Assembly (NCBI GenBank): GCA_010093485.1
Contig: MU001495.1
Span: forward strand, 496,001-560,000
DNA length: 64,000 nt
Source of the DNA: Karstenula rhodostoma CBS 690.94
Lineage: Eukaryota; Ascomycota; Dothideomycetes; Pleosporales; Didymosphaeriaceae
Direction of reading: 5' to 3'
Part shown: piece by piece, positions 30,028-42,006 of the stretch
Numbering within the stretch: the stretch's first letter is position 1
Layout of the letters: each line of letters begins with the position of its first letter
Position numbers and translations under genes: made by a program
The notes under the pieces: generated by a model
Told to the model about the DNA's origin: nothing
Database searches by the model: none
Seen by the model: only the letters and a program-made list of their open reading frames with translations

Positions 30028-32082
30028 CTATATCAACCTGATTTTCTTAAGCTGCGCACTATTGTTGTTGAAAGCCTCGCCCTTCATTATTCCGTGTACA
30101 TATGTCTCGCCGATCAGTTCAAAGCCCTTTTTGGCGGCATCGTCTTGGCTCCTTATGACGAACGGTATATGTCCTCCCTGGAGAACAACAATGGCATCGT
30201 TCACCCTGGTGCCTCTCGGAACTAGGCAGAAGTGTCCGTTCTTAGTGATAGCAAATGCTCGACAGTGCATCGCAGAGCGGAACGCTTTCCTCATATCGTC
30301 CAAAGTTTGTTTCGGTTTGCGTGAAGTGAGACTCTTGAGTGTGAAGAAGCCTTTCTGTCGGCGAAGAGTGTATGGCTGACCAGGTATGTGTTGTTCTTCA
30401 TCCATGCATTCGTCGACAATGAGACTGAGAACTTCACTGTACTCTTTTGGCACATCTCCATTGGATGAGCCATCCTTTCCTGCGGCCAATGTTTTCCAGA
30501 ATGCGTCCCACACGGTTTCACCAGTCGGGTACGAGAACCAACAAGGGCACCCGCGTACGCAACCGTCGTTGATAAACACGAAGGGTTCCTCGTCCAGCGG
30601 CTCGCCTAGTGTTGCTATAATGTCAACAACTATGGCCGGGAGGACCAAGGACTTGTTATTGTCCTCAAGTGCGTAGTCGGTTCCATACGCTTTTCCAGTT
30701 TCTGGATCATACAGGGGCTCGCAGGCAGAATAGAATGACCAAGATCTGGTCGAATAACCTAGAGATTCTGTTTCTCTAGGCATAGTCCAATCGGGTATCC
30801 AGGATGGACTCGCTGGACTGTCATGGTCTACACAGGAAAGAAGCCGAAACAATTACATGGGAAGCTCTGCAGTGCCAGCCTCCAGGAACACGTCTCGAAC
30901 GGACACATCTTCAGCATATCGCGGCTGGATCGGGGCTGAGACACCCTCAAAGGAGCCCGTTCCTGAACTCATGGCAGACGCAATACCAAGGACTCCGTAT
31001 ACTTTATCTTTAGCGACTGATGCATTTGCGTATCGAGTCATGACCAGTGCCTCAAGCAGAGACAATGGCGTTTCCTGGGTCTGAACGTAAGTACGGAACG
31101 TAGATAGTTCGTACATAGTTCTAAGACCAGATTGGATCTTCGTTACTGGTGCGTAGCCTGTTAACAAAGCTCCGATGCCACAAGACTCCACTGTTGTAGA
31201 CCACAACGCAAAGTCTTCCCAAGCCACGACTGCCTTGCCACATTTCACGTACAAGTTCCTTGATAGGACTGCTTCTTGGACTACCCAGAGCCGTTCGAAC
31301 CATGGTCTGGAAAATATCCTGTTTACTTCGGCCCACTCGGGAGCTGCAAGGGCAGGGGATCTCAATCGCTCGAAGTCGTTGGCCTTGATCTCACCGTCAT
31401 ACCATATCAACCTTTCATGTACTGTTTGAAGAACGTGAAAAGCTAGCTGGGGATTGTCGTCTCCCTCGTCGCCTAGCCAGATTACGGTGTTGGTTGCATG
31501 GCTGTAGATCAAACCCATCAACGGTATCTGCTTTTGCTTCTCCTGTATGTCTGCTTGGTTAATACAGATTTGATCGATCCACAAATATATGCTGTCCGTC
31601 TGGCTTCTTAGGTGTTTCAGGGCCGAGGCTAGGCTGCGGGTAATTTGTATTGAGGTGTCATCTGCGAAATGGAATTGCACGTCGAAGATCGGAGCACCCC
31701 ACGTATAACTCAATGCCGTATACCAGACGGGTCCACCCTCGGTGAGAGATATCGCGTGGTTTGTTCTCCGCATGAATCCATTGACAACAGGGTATGCGAA
31801 GTCGATGTTGGCGACGTGCAGAGAGCCATCGAGAGGAGCTTCGTAACATCCACATTTGAGTTCCAAGACCCGAATCTCATCGAGGGCGAGTGAAGAGTAG
31901 GTGAGATTAGCGGAGAGGTCTTGGTTGTCCACGCGTTTCCCGCACCGTTTCCGGGCGACGTGTTCACGAATCGCAACCCAACCTGCCTCGTCAGGGTGTA
32001 TTCCCATATCAACAGGACCAATTTTCGTTGCAGGTTGGAAGGGCAACTGCTTGGGTTCAAACAACTCTTCGCTTTCTGACAC
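30028..32082 (-). CDS. HET-domain (heterokaryon incompatibility) protein interrupted by one in-frame TAA
   Basis: One long frame of 684 codons from 32082 to 30028 is broken only by a TAA at 30855-30853. The first 409 residues hold the HET domain: WYTALSYTWGAP, a variable stretch, then YLWIDQICINQADIQEKQKQ, LMGLIYSHATNTVIWLGDEG, and RPWFERLWVVQEAVLS, the three classical blocks in order. After the stop the frame continues directly as FRLLSCVDHDSPASPSWIPDW, the usual follow-on of such proteins, to a C-terminal IPFVIRSQDDAAKKGFELIG region found in HET relatives. HET proteins trigger cell death when incompatible strains fuse. CAA-to-TAA in a CpA context would explain the lesion. Translation would otherwise end after the HET domain, which may remain partly active. 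Confidence 0.88.
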
Positions 32083-34064
32083 ATAACAGCTGCACCTTCC
32101 TATCTTCTTAGCAAATTATCTTGGCTATTAGGGACTGTGCGAGTACCTTCTTGAAGTATTAGCAAACAGTTCCCCGAATGATGTAACGCCATCCTTGAAG
32201 ATTGTGGCGGTTTTTATATCCTGATACTATATCGTCAGTGTTCACCTTCCCGTGAGAGGCAGTGGAGCTGGCGGATTCGTTACCCCGCCATGCCGCACAG
32301 GGGTTCGTGTTTCAGAACAGCACTGTCCGCCATGACTGATCCGCTCGGAAATTGGTACCAGTTCCCCAAGAAAAGTGAGCAGGTGTACCTCACATAAGAA
32401 GCAGTTGTCACTCAAATCGAGCATGTAGTGGACGAAGTTTCTACACGCGCCTTTCGTGGAAGTGCACCCAACACCTCAACTAGATATTACCGGCCTTGGA
32501 TGTTGAAAGGATGTGATCGATTGGCTGCGAATTCGTGGTGCTATAAGTTGGTAGGTCCCCGCGAAGTCCAGAGTTCGCCATCGAATGGCGTCACGAGACT
32601 TTACATAGTGCTCAGGTTTGAAAGTCCCCATTCCTAATGTTCGAAGTATTGCCTGATCCCTTCGTGTGAACATCGACATTCTCGACGCACTGACCGCGTG
32701 TGAGGCCACCCATTGCAAAATGTGGTACCCGGACTTCAGCTGGAAAGTTTAAGCCGCCCCGGTGGGAACCTCAGTCCACTGCCCGGGTGCAAAATGAGTC
32801 ACGGGATCAGAAAATCACGTGACGACCCTACCGTCATTGAGATCGAGTCTATGCGCCAGCTGTCTTGAATCTGAGATCGCCAGTTTCTGAGTGGGACCAC
32901 TACCTATCTCGAAGGTCTCGACTTCTGTATCACTGGGGCTAAGTCGTGGCTGCTGACGGAGAGCGTGAATGAACGGACTCGAGCTTACTCTAGCCCCCAT
33001 GAACAAGGGTGCGTAATTCTCCCTTTGGGCAAAGGCGAATTTAGAGACTCTGGCGCGAAGTTGCGAGAAACTCGGTTTTCAGCGACGGCGGCGTCAAGAC
33101 GTTGGCGTTGGGGTCGACGATATTTGGTACCGATGCACAGGTTCGTTATCGATACGAGAAGGCCTGAAGCCACACCACAGCCTCGCATCCTTCTACGACA
33201 CAGACCTTCTCCAGCCCTTGTTATCCCGCACACCGAAACCCAGGATTGCGCTCACTAGCGCAGGCCGACCGGCGGTCGCTCTCGTCGTGCATTTCGGGAC
33301 CCGTTAACTTCTTTAATTTTGTGGAACCAACAGCCGGACCGACGGCTTCTTGCAACAGTCGCTACGTCGTAATCTATAGTAACATCTCATGTTTTTCACT
33401 ATCATGCGCGTAACTGGTGGCCACATTTTCTCCCTCACGTGCGACAGATAGATGGGGTCGGGGTAGTCACAGGACGCCTCGCAGGGTTCAGAGCAGCCTT
33501 CCTTGCTTAGTGGCTTCTTACAGCTTCGGCATTTTCGTCAGCTTCCGGATGGTCGATACGGTCGTGGCTGGTATTCGCTCGTCCTAGGATCTACATCGCT
33601 ACCCCTTCCCCCAGTAGGGAAGGTTGCCTTCGGAGTCTTAAGACGTGTCCTCTTATGCACGACGAATCAGTGCAAACGCAACGCGATGGTGGTTCAGCTC
33701 CGGGTGGTTAAGTGTTCGCACAGTCAGCTTTCTTCGCCGGTCGTGACAGTGTCAGTTTTCTAGCTGACCTTCTGGCTTCATGAGCTTAGGATCTCCGATG
33801 CTATGGATCTTGATGGTTGAGCCCGACTCCAGACGGGAACTAGCGAACCTATTCGTCGATCACTAACATCACCAACGTCGCCATAGTCCAACTTATTGCC
33901 GGACCTACTATAGTTCAGTGGGCTCCCACTGGGCTAATGCACCTCAATTACTAGGTGTATCGGTAGCAACAATCTGAAATTCTCCGGGCTCTCATATTGC
34001 TGGCACGCAAGCATCCATTACGGCCACATTCACTGTCGCACGCTGCTGCTGGTCCCCCGCCATC
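32083..34064. other. Intergenic, about 2 kb
   Basis: No gene, RNA or transposon recognised. It contains the second copy (32222-32258) of the short transition-diverged motif at 18375-18411. Confidence 0.4.
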
Positions 34065-35193
34065 ATGACCGTCTTTTCAAGGACCAAGAGAGCCAGCAAA
34101 GCAGTCGAGGAGCCTAAGATTGTTGTCGAACCTGCTGGATTGCCACCACCTCCACCGGCCAGGCCTGCTCCAATTCCCCCAATCGATCCGACTAAGCCGG
34201 CGCATACTGAGAGCCCAGCTGTTATGACTGCGGAAGAAGCGCGAGCAAGAATCGCAGCGAACCGTAAAAGACAGAGCGACATCATACGTCGCTCCGCAGC
34301 TTTGTCCTATACCCAGTCTCATACTCATTCTCGCACAGTCAGCGAGTACAGTCTTCCTGGTTCCGGCTGGCAGACGCATCGAACCCGAGAGCCTACCTCT
34401 ATTGAAGCTATCATTCAGGACATGCCTATCTACGACGCCAAACTATTACCGCCTCCATTGGTCGTGCATAGGGCAGAGCCTGCCCGTAGAGAGAGCCAGC
34501 ATACACTATATCACAGGCACTCTGAAGAGTTTCACGCCTACTCAAATCCACGCGCGGTTCCTTTGCCACCGCCAATCAAGACGCAGCCGTTACCGCCGCC
34601 TCGCAGTCGTAGTCGCCGGTTGACAAAGACAAAGCCGAGCAGCCCGCTGCCGGTTGTTCCGATACAGCCAGGTACGTCTGACACTCCATGACCGTTGCAG
34701 CACGTCAGACTGACTTTCTCAGAGGAGGAATACTTCTCGAGTAGCTCTCGGGATTCCACCCGGAACTCTGCGAGCACTGCCAATTCCGATGCTTCTTCTG
34801 GTATGTATTCCTTGGGGCCACCATCCATCCCAGCTAACGCAAGCAGCCACGTCTGCATCTTCGGTCTTCATCGAACACACCGAGACCAAGCAAACGCCCG
34901 CAAAGATCCCGAACTTCTCCAAGCCGACGAAGACTGCGAAGAAAGAGAAGCCAGTGTTGGAGATATCGCTGCCATACAGCTGCAATGTCGACAATTATGT
35001 GGAGGAGGTTAAGACGGCGAAAAGTTTGATCCCTACTTGGCGATATGAAGACCTCAGTACAGACAATCAGCTGCCGACCCCTGTCACGACGATGTCGGCG
35101 GCGCATACGCGTAATCAGTCCTGGGGCCACTCACGAAAGACTTCCTTTGGTACCATATTCCGACGGAAGAACGTATCTACTACCGGTTTCTGA
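34065..35193 (+). CDS. Proline/serine-rich disordered protein of unknown function
   Basis: Three exons: 34065-34671, 34723-34800 and 34847-35193 (introns 51 and 46 bp), about 343 residues. The N-terminal half is low-complexity with polyproline (AGLPPPPPARPAPIPPI), an EEARARIAANRKRQSDIIRR basic helix and several PLPPP motifs suited to SH3/WW partners. The end has KKEKPVLEISLPYSCNVDNY and a Ser-rich basic tail (HSRKTSFGTIFRRKNV). The first intron uses the later of several AGs; only this one keeps the frame and a reasonable length. Intron 2 ends in GCAAGCAG, a tandem acceptor in which either AG keeps the frame, adding or dropping one residue. Similar proteins in moulds are unnamed; a scaffold or cytoskeletal role is possible but not shown. 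Confidence 0.7.
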
Positions 35194-36500
35194 TTTTCAA
35201 GGCAAGATATATGCACTCTCTTTTTACGATTCGGTTTGGCATTCACGGCAGTGATACCTCGCTTCAGAGGCTCTCCTTCCTCTTGGTTTTGAGCCACATT
35301 TTCTTGCCATTTTCTAAGATACCAGCCACGAGGCATCCAGCCATGACTTTTGTTTCTGTTCCCAGTACACAATGCTTTTGCTTTTCGTGTCCATACATTT
35401 GCACCGATTATCGAGCTTCACTTTTACTTCAAGTACACAAATAACGGCCACAATGAGTTACGAACAGATTTTCGCGCGACTTGAGCACATGAAACGCGTT
35501 GTTCCTTCATGAACTGTTCAACTGTCGTGTCAGCAGACCACATGTGAGCTACAAGTCCATCAGCAGCTTTCCAGTCCACCTTAGCACGCCAGAGACCACA
35601 GTCAATACGGCGCTCGCACGGCAAAGGATAGTTCGCTTTCTTCAAAGTCGTGGCGTCCACCCCCAGACTCAAATCCTACCCAGGTCATTGATCCACTGGA
35701 AGAGGCAAGACCTTTACACCAAATTCTTAACATCCTGGTCTCACCAGCTTAAACGTGGAGCCTCAGCCCAGGGCCCCAGGGTATTCCCAACATACGAGGT
35801 CTTGCAGTGGAGGCCGCTGCGCATTATGCCGGTGTGCTATAGCTAGCGCTACTGGCTCATGGACGGCGCTGTTCTCCAGAGCTGAGAGACTGAGTGTTGG
35901 TGCGGACCTCTGACGCTAGGGGATAGGGATTGTGGCGCTGCAAGGTCCCGTAGTGCTGAGTCCATGCAGGTTGGATACGACGAGAGGATTCTCAGCCCAT
36001 CCTGTATTCGAGAACCCACTTGTCGGTGCAGGATAGCGCGTCGGGAGGACTGCGTGTGCTATGTGGGGATATCTAATTATAGAGTGGGGATGTTGGGAAC
36101 GGATCGGGTCGGAAGCAGGGTCTGTGTTTTGCCTACCGACGGTCGGCGACGATAACATGTTGTCTGACTTGCGTCAAGGGAGTATTCATGCACAGAGGAA
36201 GCCCGAGATTCTCGTGAGCATGTAGGATGGCGGACTGATGAATGTGATTGGGATCGACCAGTGTTGCGCCATGAATACAGAGAGAACGGGTTCGTAGTGA
36301 ATAGGAAATTTGCTCAAGCATGTAAAAGTTGATGGTGAGCATTTGGAAAAGTTTGTTACAATTGATCTGGGTACGAAGGTACATCCCAAGCCTCGGTTCG
36401 CTTGAATAGTGCACGGGCCAGACTCTTATCGACAAGACATCAAGCTCCACCAAACATTGATGCTCCAACTGCTCGCACTCAAGCTCGACATCAACACATC
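35194..36500. other. Intergenic
   Basis: About 1.3 kb with small ORFs on both strands and no family signal. Confidence 0.4.
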
Positions 36501-37019
36501 ATGGACCCCAAGCAGCGTAACGCCCACGCACTGCGCAGTACGCAAATCCTTTCTTCTTTTCCGCGCGACACCCAGCTAACGAGCCTGCAGATCGCGTCAA
36601 CGACCTGATGAACGAGCTCTTGAACCACTACCGTGCCATCCTGGCCGTCGCCCGCGAAGACGAGAACCCCGACTATAGCCAATCCGCACAAAAAGAACTG
36701 GCGATCAAAGAAGGCGCCATGGCTATTGTATGGTCTCCCCGCTGTCTCTCTGCGCGTCGGCCGGCGAGAGTATTGCTTGGGATCGGCTGACAAGTGGCAG
36801 GTCACAACGACACAGAACATGTCGATGTTCATACGCGATCTCCAGGAGCTATGGTTGTTTGGTGGGCTGGAAACGCTAGCAGACAAAAAGGATGCGGAGG
36901 TGGAGAGGCAGAAGGCGCTGGAGGTTGCGGGGCTCGTGGAGGGGCTCGTGGGCAAGTTGCCTGAGGCTTGGAAGGTGCCAGATGGCGGACAGAATGGAGT
37001 GCAGGATGAAGTGGCATGA
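36501..37019 (+). CDS. med22: Mediator complex subunit 22 (Srb6/Surf5 family)
   Basis: Three exons: 36501-36537, 36591-36727 and 36801-37019 (introns 53 and 73 bp), 130 residues, the usual small size. The spliced protein runs MDPKQRNAHALRNRVNDLMN, LLNHYRAILAVAREDE and then, after intron 2, VTTTQNMSMFIRDLQELWLF, GGLETLADKKD. The two long helices with the TEQNM-like turn and the RDLKELWLFG motif are typical of fungal Med22 in the Mediator head module, which links transcription factors with RNA polymerase II in the nucleus. The first exon has only 12 codons, so the start is inferred from the splice phase and the family's short N-terminus. Confidence 0.85.
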
Positions 37020-37919
37020 AAGAGGATTGTGAGTGGACATTTGAACTACAATACATGGGGCGAAGCTGGAATGACTCTGCGACGAGCGAAAGGTGCGAGC
37101 AACGGCTTTCCGGGATGCTCCGCCAAAAACCAGGGCTGTATTCGACGTTTTGGCAGGTCATGAGGGAAGCGCCGATGCTCTGGAGACCTTGAGCAACAAA
37201 GTCGTGCATCCAAAGCCGGTGCAAAGTACCTCACACGGATTTGGTACGCTCGCTGTCTTCAACTCAACTCAGCGCAGAGCAGGCTCTCTTTGCTGCTCTC
37301 TTTGCTGTTCTCTCACTGCACGAGTACGAAGTCGTACTGCGTCACGCTTGGAGCTGTCAGCTGGGGATCGGGGCTCTACCGAACAAGGGTCTGAAGACTG
37401 CTCCCAGTTCATAGAGATGTATGGAACTGAAGACATCACATTTACTAGTGTACATCGCAATGCGAGTTGGCATGCTGTGCCACCTCTTCGCTTGCATACT
37501 GTGTAGTGTACACAGCTCATTAGCCCTAGCGCTGTCGTCATCGGCCGACAGCCAATCAATGCCATCCAACTCTGTCATCCTCGACTTTGTGTAAACATAC
37601 ATCTATATCACACCTGCACATGCTCACCACCATCGCAAGACACCCGTGGTTCTTAAGAAATGCTGTGTAGCTCTCGCACACTTATAGTCGGCGCAATCGA
37701 CCCGTCGGCAAGATGTTCTTCCGCCTTTGGCCGCTGAAACTCGACCGGGGAACTGCGCGGCATCCAGAGCTCCATATCGACGGCCAATCCACAATTTTCT
37801 GCGCCGGTCTCCTTTTCTTCGACGCTCAAAGTGTGTGATTTCAACATCTAAGAAACCAATCGCGCAACACTTCGACAGACGAGCCCCAATCCACCACCAA
37901 TACAACCCGATCACTCATC
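37020..37919. other. Intergenic
   Basis: About 900 bp including a short TCTTTGCTGCTCTC-type repeat near 37.29 kb. It holds the promoter of the MAPEG gene. No other feature was recognised. Confidence 0.4.
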
Positions 37920-38428
37920 ATGCCGGCTATCCAGGTTCCCGCCGACTACGGGTACGTCGATTGCCCAATTGTATCTCTCGCCAGCTAACATCCCGCAGCT
38001 TCGTCCTCCTCTCGGTAGTCTCTACCTTCCTCACGAGCACCTACCTCGGCATCCGGGTCGGCGGCTTCCGCAAAGCCGCGAAAGTGCCCTACCCCTTCGA
38101 ATACGCATCCTGGGAGCAAGTGCAGAGCGCGCCCGCGGAGCGCAAAGCGCAGCTCCTCGCCTTCAACGCCGCGCAGCGCGGCCACCAGAACTTTGGCGAG
38201 GTTCACCTCACTACCGTGGGCTGCCTGCTGATCTGCGGACTGTCGCAGCCCAAGTTGGCGGCTGCGCTGGGCGCCGTCTGGAGCGTGGGCAGGATACTGT
38301 ACAGCGTTGGGTACACCAACTGGAACCAGAACGGAAAGGGGAGGTACGCGGGTGCGCCGGGGCTGTTGGTGCAGTACTTTATACCCATTTGGGCGGGCGT
38401 TGTCGCATGGGGGCTGGCTATGAAGTAG
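37920..38428 (+). CDS. MAPEG-family membrane enzyme (microsomal GST3-like)
   Basis: Two exons, 37920-37951 and 37999-38428, with a 47-bp intron, give 153 residues. The N-terminus MPAIQVPADYGFVLLSVVST leads into the first membrane helix, followed by the basic ARKAAKVPYPFEYA-like loop, FNAAQRGHQNFGE (the R-x-H-x-N-x2-E MAPEG motif near residues 75-85), then three more hydrophobic helices with GRILYSVGYTNWNQNGKGR and a C-terminal helix. MAPEG proteins are four-helix endoplasmic-reticulum enzymes that conjugate or reduce lipid peroxides with glutathione. Length and motif fit the MGST3 group. Confidence 0.92.
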
Positions 38429-40125
38429 ACGGAGAGGTATCGTGCGACGCGGATTGGTAAGTTTTCGTGCGGCGGTTATGAGATAGCCTTATACCTGCTA
38501 CTTCACCGCAACATCTTGTTTGCCAATTCGAGTATTTGCGTCCAGAAGGTCTCACAATCCAGTCAAATTCTTACATTTCGAGGTTGTTGACGGCGAGAGT
38601 TGTTGCCAGTGAGTTATTGCTGAAGTAGGCTTGTTCAAGGCGAATACCTGATGGAAAATGGGAGTTCTTGCTAGCTAATACTTCCTGCTAGCAAGGATTA
38701 TGAACGTTGACGGTTCTTGCCACCGAGTCGAACTATTGCAATGCACAGGAAATATATCAACCCTACACAACCTGGCTTCTCACACTTATCTTACTCTTCT
38801 CTAGAAGGGCACCGCGCCGGAATCAGCTATAGATTCCGCTTGATTACGTCGTAGTGCTGCGGAATTCATTCTATATAGGATATTATGCACTATCCCGCAA
38901 CAAAGGCGGTGGGGTTGAGGTACAACACCAGGATGGAAATCACCGCAGCAAACGCTGCGTGAGTACACTCAAAAACTTGGGTGAGCCTCGGGCATAGCTG
39001 ATGAAACCTATTACTGATGTTGGAGAAGAGATGGCGTAGCGCGAGTAGGAGTCCTGCCCAGCGACCGCGCGAGAGTCTTGCGGCAGCCGCCGTGCAGCGG
39101 GTATGCGCAATTGCGCCGTCGGCATCGCACGGTAGGAACCCCTTGTCGATCTCGACGTGGTTGGCTAGGACGCTGGTGCAGAAGCCGCAACAATATGCAG
39201 ATATAGCGTAGAGAGGTCTGTCATTGTGGTAGTGTCGATGTAGAAGCGGGGGGCGGTTCGGATGGAGTCCACGCCAATCGGGCGTGTAAGTTAATCCGGC
39301 TCACAGCTGTTTCAAATAAGGATCGCGAAAGGCGCTGGAGCAGATGCTTTTGATCTACGATTACCATTCAATGACAAGATTCAATTTCTGTGGGCGAGAC
39401 GTGTTTTTGGGCTTCCATAGCGCATTGAACGTCAAGCTCATCGAAGCTATCCTCGAAGGTCCATGATCTTCAGTTGCATCTCAAACCGCACCGCACTCGC
39501 TGTCCGCAATTGCATGCCTGATCTTTCCATGATCTGCTGCCCTACCACTCGCCCTGCAAACCGCGCCTTACCTCAGAACCCTCAACACATCGATCAACGA
39601 TCGTCGATGCGGTTTCGATCTCTTATTGTCATACGCGATGGGCGTGTATGCCCTTGTTCGACCGCCGTTTTCAGGTGTGCGTGGAGCGCGTCGAGAACAG
39701 GAGACTACTCGAAAGTGTCTCAGTACCAACACGCAATCATGGTAGATCACACAAAGCATCACGATCGACGTTTCCACGTGGATACGTGATCGGAAACAGG
39801 GTCGCACGAGCGTAGAAAAAGTCGAGAACGTGCAGGGCCAGACCGTTGGCGAAGGCGTTCAAGGAGGCGAGGCGGGAGGACCCACGGAGAAGGAGACGTA
39901 GGTCTTGGGTGGTTGAAAGCCTTGTCTCACAGCGATTCTTTATGCGATTTGTGTGAAGGCGACAGACTTGGAGGTACATATGCGAAAGGGTTCATTCCAT
40001 TCGAGGCCATGGAGACACGCGTGGAGCTTGCCCATCGTCGGCACATAAGCGTTCGCGCTGTTATTGAAAAGGCAATATCCAGATCCCTTCTAGCTGTCAG
40101 GCCCCCAGTGAAATCTACTCTCCAA
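38429..40125. other. Intergenic, about 1.7 kb
   Basis: No confident gene. A 108-codon minus-strand open frame without a usable Met is noted at 38890-39215; other ORFs look random. Confidence 0.4.
38890..39215 (-). other. Open frame without start, possible exon
   Basis: One minus-strand frame is open from about 39215 to a TAG at 38890. It is cysteine-bearing (YCCGFCTSVLANHVEIDKG) and ends in a hydrophobic tail (AAVISILVLYLNPTAFVAG). No ATG or obvious upstream exon was found and I recognise no family. It could be chance, or the last exon of a small membrane-associated protein. Confidence 0.2.
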
Positions 40126-40672
40126 ATGTTGTCTTTGACCGAATTCCTCGATTCGTCCAAGACGCTGGCTTGCCCGATTCTTCGAGCAAAGGGAGTCAAG
40201 GTGACGAAGGGAGGCTGTTTGTGTGGAAAAGTCGTGTACGAGTTCGTGGGCGAACCTGTCAAGACGGTGAGTGTAATTCCCACAAGCTCTTGCAAGGCCA
40301 GACACAGGCTGACGATCTCAGATGCTATGCCACTGCATCAACTGCAAACGAATGACCGGTACCTCGTACTCTACCAACATTAGCGTACGATCCAGCTCTC
40401 TCCGCTTCGTTGGCTCGCCGCAGCAATTCCTTCTCAACTCGGGCCAGGGACCCATTTTTATCATATCATTTTGCGGCACCTGCTCGAGTACGCTGTGGAA
40501 AGAGAGCGACGCGGATGAATTCAAAGGATACATCATCGTACAAGCCGGGACGTTGGCACAAGAGCTGGGCCGATATCCACCGGACAGAGAGATATTCGCC
40601 AATGAGAGGGTCAAATGGGTGGGCCCACTAGAGAACGTCAAGCAGTTTGAGGGCACAGATGTGAAGCTCTGA
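40126..40672 (+). CDS. GFA/CENP-V domain protein (glutathione-dependent formaldehyde-activating-like)
   Basis: Exons 40126-40266 and 40322-40672 join over a 55-bp intron. The GFA zinc-binding pattern is complete: GGCLCGKVVYEF (first Cys pair) in exon 1, then CHCINCKRMTG directly after the intron, and FCGTCSSTLW near the middle of exon 2. Beta-rich segments between them fit the fold. Such proteins bind one or two zinc ions and S-hydroxymethyl-glutathione-like ligands; true enzymatic activity is often unproven. The start is uncertain: an in-frame Met 39 codons further upstream exists, and a missed short 5' exon is also possible, as most relatives begin a few residues before GGCLCG. The second exon is secure. 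Confidence 0.8.
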
Positions 40673-40785
40673 TCATGTTTAGCGGTATATCTTGTAGTGT
40701 TGTTCGTATAGCATACTTTATGCATCGAACCACACAATCTCCTCCGACGCCAGGCAACTTCAATACGAAGTAGCGAATTAGTCCC

Positions 40786-42006
40786 TCATTTGCCCTCAGC
40801 TGCCGCTTTTGCTGCCGCAGCTTCTCGCTTTCGCTGCAGATAACGTTCTTTCGCGCTGCTGATGTCGGTTGCCGTCTTCTGACTCTTGCTGGCATGTTGC
40901 AGCTTTCCTGCCTCTTCAGCCTCCTCGTCTGCTTTGCGCTTCGCAGCTTGTTCGATCTGCTGAGCCACCATTTGGGTATGCCTGGCCCGAATGTCGTTCC
41001 GCGCGGCATTGCGGCCCTGAAAGCCAGTGTTCGGCGCTGCGGGCTTGGCTGCAGTGGGGCCTGTAGTCGTCGGCTTCTTGGGTTTCGCAATGATGTTGAG
41101 ACCTGCGGAGAGGAGCTGTCGCTTATCCGTGACCTGGCCTTCGTCGTTCACGGTGATGTCTTTGCCCTGTGCTCGTGCTTCGACAGCTATCTCTGCATCT
41201 GTCTTCTCCTTGGGCTGTTCCTCTAGCTTTACACCCGATTTGGCAAGCTCAGCCGCAGCCTCCATGGCTTCTTGGTGTCGCTTCTCCTCCTCCATAAGCC
41301 TCAGCTTGTGGAAATTCTGCATGCCATATTTACGCTTCTGCTCTTCCTCTTCCTCCTGCCTCTTATTCTCCTCCTCTTCGGCCTTGCGCGCTTCCTCCTG
41401 CTGGAGTTTGTAGGCGCCTGTCACGAACTTTTCCTTGTCCGCGAACTCGTCGCCCTCAGTCTCCCTTTCGCGTTGCAGAATTTTATCCCGCGCACGCAGC
41501 TGATCCTTTTTGCGCTGCTCTGCCGACTCGAAGAGGGCCTCCATGTACTTTGGCGTCTGGTCCGCAGCCTCTTCGCGCTCGGCTGCCTTCTTTGCCAGCT
41601 GCCTGGCGTGGATAGCTTCATATGCAGCGTCGTAGTCGTAGATGGACGCGTCCAGCTCCTGGGCCTCTTTGGCGCGTCGTTCAGACTCTTTGGCGCTGGC
41701 GAGATTTGCAACTCTGGTCGGGTCGTCCTCTTTTGCCAGCGCCTTTCGTTTTGGGGGCTCCAGTGTTTTGGGCTTCGATTTGGGTTTTGGCGCTGGTTTT
41801 TCGGCTTTCGACGGGGCGGCCAGCGTATCTTCAAAGTTGAACTCTGCGATTTCCTCGGCGCCGTCTGCGGCCTTCGGCTTCGGTTTCGGCTTCGGCTCAT
41901 CGTCCTCGTCGAACAGCGGCTTTTTCTTTCCCAGTGACGGTTTGCCCAGCGAGGGTTTGTTGGGGCCATTCGAGAGCTTGTTCTTCAAGCCAAATTTAAA
42001 GGCCAT
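40786..42006 (-). CDS. NSRP1-like nuclear speckle splicing regulator (DUF2040)
   Basis: An intronless gene of 406 codons, starting at MAFKFGLKNKL, the family-like start; an upstream in-frame ATG would add 29 residues with no conservation I can see. The N-terminus has a KPKPKPK/acidic segment, then IYDYDAAYEAIHARQLAKKA and KYMEALFESAEQRKKDQLRA, the core of DUF2040, followed by RERETEGDEFADKEKFVTGAYKLQ, a motif shared with animal NSRP1/CCDC55. The rest is highly charged coiled coil and a Lys/Arg-rich tail. Animal NSRP1 influences alternative splicing in nuclear speckles; a nuclear splicing role here is by family. It is head-to-head, 220 bp apart, with the NFKBIL1-like gene. Confidence 0.88.
   Translation of the reverse strand: MAFKFGLKNKLSNGPNKPSLGKPSLGKKKPLFDEDDEPKPKPKPKAADGAEEIAEFNFEDTLAAPSKAEKPAPKPKSKPKTLEPPKRKALAKEDDPTRVANLASAKESERRAKEAQELDASIYDYDAAYEAIHARQLAKKAAEREEAADQTPKYMEALFESAEQRKKDQLRARDKILQRERETEGDEFADKEKFVTGAYKLQQEEARKAEEEENKRQEEEEEQKRKYGMQNFHKLRLMEEEKRHQEAMEAAAELAKSGVKLEEQPKEKTDAEIAVEARAQGKDITVNDEGQVTDKRQLLSAGLNIIAKPKKPTTTGPTAAKPAAPNTGFQGRNAARNDIRARHTQMVAQQIEQAAKRKADEEAEEAGKLQHASKSQKTATDISSAKERYLQRKREAAAAKAAAEGK

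Noticed and set aside
33240..33400. GC-rich stem-like sequence considered as a tRNA
   Set aside because: No A/B box pair or acceptor stem could be laid out. I found no convincing tRNA or rRNA gene anywhere in the window.
41272..41937. 221-codon Leu/Phe-rich plus-strand ORF
   Set aside because: Complement of the Lys/Glu-rich coiled coil in the NSRP1-like gene; membrane-like look is an artefact of that composition.
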